Assembly (NCBI GenBank): GCA_041396705.1 | Contig: JAWKYB010000003.1 | Coordinates: forward strand, 186,001 to 250,000 | DNA length: 64,000 nt | Origin: Alphaproteobacteria bacterium | GTDB lineage: Bacteria > Pseudomonadota > Alphaproteobacteria > CALKHQ01 | Reading direction: 5' to 3' | Part shown: positions 61,920 to 64,000 of the stretch, one piece after another | Layout of the letters: each line of letters opens with the position of its first letter | Numbering within the stretch: position 1 is the first letter of the stretch | Translations under genes and position numbers: made by a program | Notes under the pieces: model-generated | Told to the model about the DNA's origin: nothing | Database searches by the model: none | Seen by the model: only the letters and a program-made list of their open reading frames with translations

Positions 61920-62866
61920 TGCTGGGGCGCACCGCAGGCAACCTGTACTGGCTGGCCCGCTACATGGAGCGGATGGACTACGTCGCCCGGCTGCTGGAGG
62001 TGGCCCAGCGGATGGCGGCGCTGACCACCGCCGGCGCGATTCGCGGCAACGAGTGGCACTCCGCGCTGATCGCGGCCGGCTGCGAGCCCAGCTTCCTGGA
62101 GCGCCATCACGAGGTCACGCCGCAGGCGGTGGTCCACTATCTGGTGCGCGACCCGGCCAACCCGTCGAGCATCTGGTCGTGCATCGAGGCCGGCCGGGCC
62201 AACGCGCGCTCGGTCCGCGCGGCGCTCACCGTCGACACCTGGGAGGCGATCAACGGCACCTGGCTGGAGCGCGACAGCGTGCTCAGCCAGGACGTGCTGC
62301 CGGAACGGCTCGGCAGCCTGATCGACTGGGTGAAGATGCGCTCGGTGCTGTTCCGCGGCGCCTATGCCAGCACCATGCTGCGGCGCGACGCCTATCACTT
62401 CGTCCGGCTCGGCTCGTTCATCGAGCGGGCCGACAACACGGCGCGCATCCTCGACGTCAAATACCACGTGCTGCTGCCGAAGGAGGAGAATGTCGGCGGC
62501 GGCCTGGACTACTACCAGTGGACCGCGATCCTGCGCGCGGCCTCGGCGGTGCGGGCCTATCACCTGGTGTTCAAGGACCGGGTGCAGCCGTGGAAGGTGG
62601 CCGAGCTGCTGATCCTGCACAGCGAGATGCCGCGCTCGCTCAGCGCGGCCTATGAGGAGATCGTCGGCGTCCTCGACCGGCTCGGCACCGAATATGGCGG
62701 CCACTACGGCGAATGCCACCGGCTGGCCGGCGAGTTCCATGCCCGGCTGCGCTTCGGGCGGATCGAGGCGATCTTCGCCGCCGGGCTGCACGAGTTCCTG
62801 ACCGAAGTCATCGACCACACCCACGAACTCGGCCGCCTGGTGACCGAGTTCTACCTGATGGACTGA
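61919..62866 (+). CDS. Alpha-E domain (DUF403) protein
   Basis: All-helical protein of 315 residues. The start MLGRTAGNLYWLARYMERMDYVARLLEV is characteristic of the alpha-E family, as are SFIERADNTARILDVKYH and HSEMPRSL. The biochemical role is unknown; it always accompanies the ATP-grasp protein and a transglutaminase-like enzyme, and was proposed to act in a peptide-ligation or protein-tagging pathway. It shares one base with the ATP-grasp stop (TGATG). Confidence 0.9.
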   Translation: MLGRTAGNLYWLARYMERMDYVARLLEVAQRMAALTTAGAIRGNEWHSALIAAGCEPSFLERHHEVTPQAVVHYLVRDPANPSSIWSCIEAGRANARSVRAALTVDTWEAINGTWLERDSVLSQDVLPERLGSLIDWVKMRSVLFRGAYASTMLRRDAYHFVRLGSFIERADNTARILDVKYHVLLPKEENVGGGLDYYQWTAILRAASAVRAYHLVFKDRVQPWKVAELLILHSEMPRSLSAAYEEIVGVLDRLGTEYGGHYGECHRLAGEFHARLRFGRIEAIFAAGLHEFLTEVIDHTHELGRLVTEFYLMD

Positions 62867-62871
62867 GCCCG

Positions 62872-63690
62872 ATGCGCCTGCGCATCCGCCACCGCACCGT
62901 CTACCGCTACGACCAGCCGATCGCCTATGCGATCCAGTCGCTGCGGCTGGCGCCGCGCGACTTCGACGGCCAGCGGGTGGAGCACTGGTCGGTCAGCGCG
63001 ACCGAACGGCGCCAGCCGCTGACGACCTATCTCGACGGCTACGGCAACCGGGTGATGCTGCACACCCGCAACGAACCGCACGAGCAGACCGAGATCGACG
63101 TGTCGGGGGTGGTCACGGTGGACGACCGCCACGGCGTCGTCGCCGGCGCGCCGGAGCCGCTGCCGCCGCTGTTCTACCTGCGCCACACGCCGCTGACGGC
63201 GGCGGATGCGGCGCTGACCGCGTTCGCCAACGCGGCCGGGCAGGGCGGATGCGCGCTCGACCGCGTGCACCGGCTGGCCGGCGCGATCGCCGAGCGGGTC
63301 GCCTATCGCGGCGGCGAAAGCAACGCCCACACCACCGCCGCCGAGGCCTTCGCCGCCGGCGCCGGCGTGTGCCAGGACCACGCCCATGTGATGATCGCCT
63401 GCGCCCGCGCGCTCGGCCACCCGGCCCGCTACGTCAGCGGCTACCTGCATGTGGGCGACGGCGACCAGGTGTCCGACGCCAGCCACGCCTGGGCCGAGGT
63501 CCATGTCGAGGATCTGGGCTGGGTCGGCTTCGACCCGTCAAACGGCGTCTGCCCCACCGACCGCTATGTCCGCACCGCGATCGGCCTTGACTACTGGTCG
63601 GCGGCGCCGATACGCGGATTGTGGCGCGGGCAGGCGGACGAGAAGATGTCGGTGGCCGTCCAGGTCTCCGCCGCCGATTCGGCGCAGTGA
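62872..63690 (+). CDS. Transglutaminase-like cysteine protease family protein
   Basis: Protein of 272 residues with a bacterial transglutaminase N-terminal beta domain (MRLRIRHRTVYRYDQPI) and a papain-like catalytic domain. The triad is Cys167 (GAGVCQDHAH), His205 (DASHAWAEV) and Asp221 (FDPSNG). In this setting it probably cleaves or forms an isopeptide bond made by the ATP-grasp partner. It lies 5 bases after the alpha-E gene and 42 before the Anbu gene. Confidence 0.9.
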   Translation: MRLRIRHRTVYRYDQPIAYAIQSLRLAPRDFDGQRVEHWSVSATERRQPLTTYLDGYGNRVMLHTRNEPHEQTEIDVSGVVTVDDRHGVVAGAPEPLPPLFYLRHTPLTAADAALTAFANAAGQGGCALDRVHRLAGAIAERVAYRGGESNAHTTAAEAFAAGAGVCQDHAHVMIACARALGHPARYVSGYLHVGDGDQVSDASHAWAEVHVEDLGWVGFDPSNGVCPTDRYVRTAIGLDYWSAAPIRGLWRGQADEKMSVAVQVSAADSAQ

Positions 63691-63732
63691 CCCGGGCCGC
63701 AGCGGCCGACACCCGCCCTTGGAGGCTTTCGA

Positions 63733-64000
63733 ATGACCTATTGCGTGGGGCTGTGCCTGCGGGACGGGCTGGTGCTGCTGTCCGACACGCGCACCAACGC
63801 CGGCGTCGACAACATCTCGTCGTTCCGCAAGATGCACGTGGTCGAAGAGCCGGGCGAGCGGGTGATCGTCGCGATGACCGCCGGCAACCTGGCCATCACC
63901 CAGGCGGTGATGTCGCTGGTGACCGAGGGGCCGAGCGGGCCCGGCGACGAGACGGCGGAGACGCTCTACAACGTGCAGAGCATGGTCGGCGCCGCCCGGC
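63733..64000 (+). CDS. anbu: Anbu-type proteasome-like protease, 3' end beyond window
   Basis: The first 89 residues of a proteasome-beta-like peptidase. MTYCVGLCLRDGLVLLSDTR places Thr2 as the N-terminal nucleophile after Met removal. TNAGVDNISSFRKMHV is the Anbu hallmark, ahead of the HslV/20S-like core (VIVAMTAGNLAITQAV). Anbu (ancestral beta subunit) assembles into open helical or ring-like particles; its substrates are unknown. The preceding three genes are its standard partners. Confidence 0.88.
   Translation, partial: MTYCVGLCLRDGLVLLSDTRTNAGVDNISSFRKMHVVEEPGERVIVAMTAGNLAITQAVMSLVTEGPSGPGDETAETLYNVQSMVGAAR

Overview
The window is a very GC-rich bacterial chromosome segment. Gene content (PccR-type propionate control, PuuD-type purine catabolism, OpgC, HspQ, a CGTCATTGCGAGG-type intergenic palindrome) points to an alphaproteobacterium, probably of the Rhodospirillales kind; this is inference, since there is no rRNA. 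Genes are densely packed in translationally coupled runs (ATGA, TGATG and GTGA overlaps). I see no insertion sequences, CRISPR, phage or plasmid genes, and no gene-free stretch longer than about 250 bases.

Left part. A truncated glycosyltransferase-like gene leaves the window at base 1. A two-component and quorum-sensing block follows: a REC-PAS-histidine kinase, an RpfC-like hybrid kinase (1218-5425) and a convergent RpfF-type DSF synthase (5522-6499). Next is the methylcitrate operon prpD-prpB-prpC-prpE (6644-12287), divergent from its likely regulator pccR. Then come mutM (one frameshift near its 3' end), a ThDP enzyme coupled to a GNAT, a lipase, a secreted protein, a hydroxyacid dehydrogenase, a PhyH oxygenase and an MgtC homologue.

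Middle (21326-35524). This is an almost complete aerobic purine-degradation locus. Purine base is imported by an ABC transporter that lacks its binding protein here. XdhAB, with XdhC and a cysteine desulfurase that may sulfurate the cofactor, makes urate. PuuD, HiuH and UraD convert urate to allantoin. PuuE, allantoicase and AllA take allantoin to glyoxylate and urea. A mixed stretch follows: a YHS protein, a second ThDP enzyme overlapping opgC, DUF302, a TPR protein, a YeeE thiosulfate-type transporter and an acyl-CoA dehydrogenase.

Right part. 44353-50758 encodes F420 biosynthesis (cofG, cofH, cofD, cofC, cofE), an F420:NADP reductase and an F420-dependent luciferase-like oxidoreductase. 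This set is uncommon in Proteobacteria. About 17 single-base-type indels are concentrated in cofD-cofC-cofE, and the coding sense survives between them. The block continues on the same strand into a peptide/nickel-type ABC importer, a MarR-GNAT fusion regulator with a perfect palindrome upstream, and an acetamidase/formamidase, so an F420-linked amide or peptide catabolic unit is plausible. The window ends with an IalB-like secreted protein, hspQ, tRNA-Arg(CCT), a secreted Cys-containing protein, and the Anbu proteasome-like cluster (circularly permuted ATP-grasp, alpha-E, transglutaminase, Anbu cut by the window edge).

Best leads for new biology are the F420/amide unit, the DSF module in this taxon, and the Anbu cluster. 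The best quality alarm is the indel cluster at 46.9-48.7 kb.
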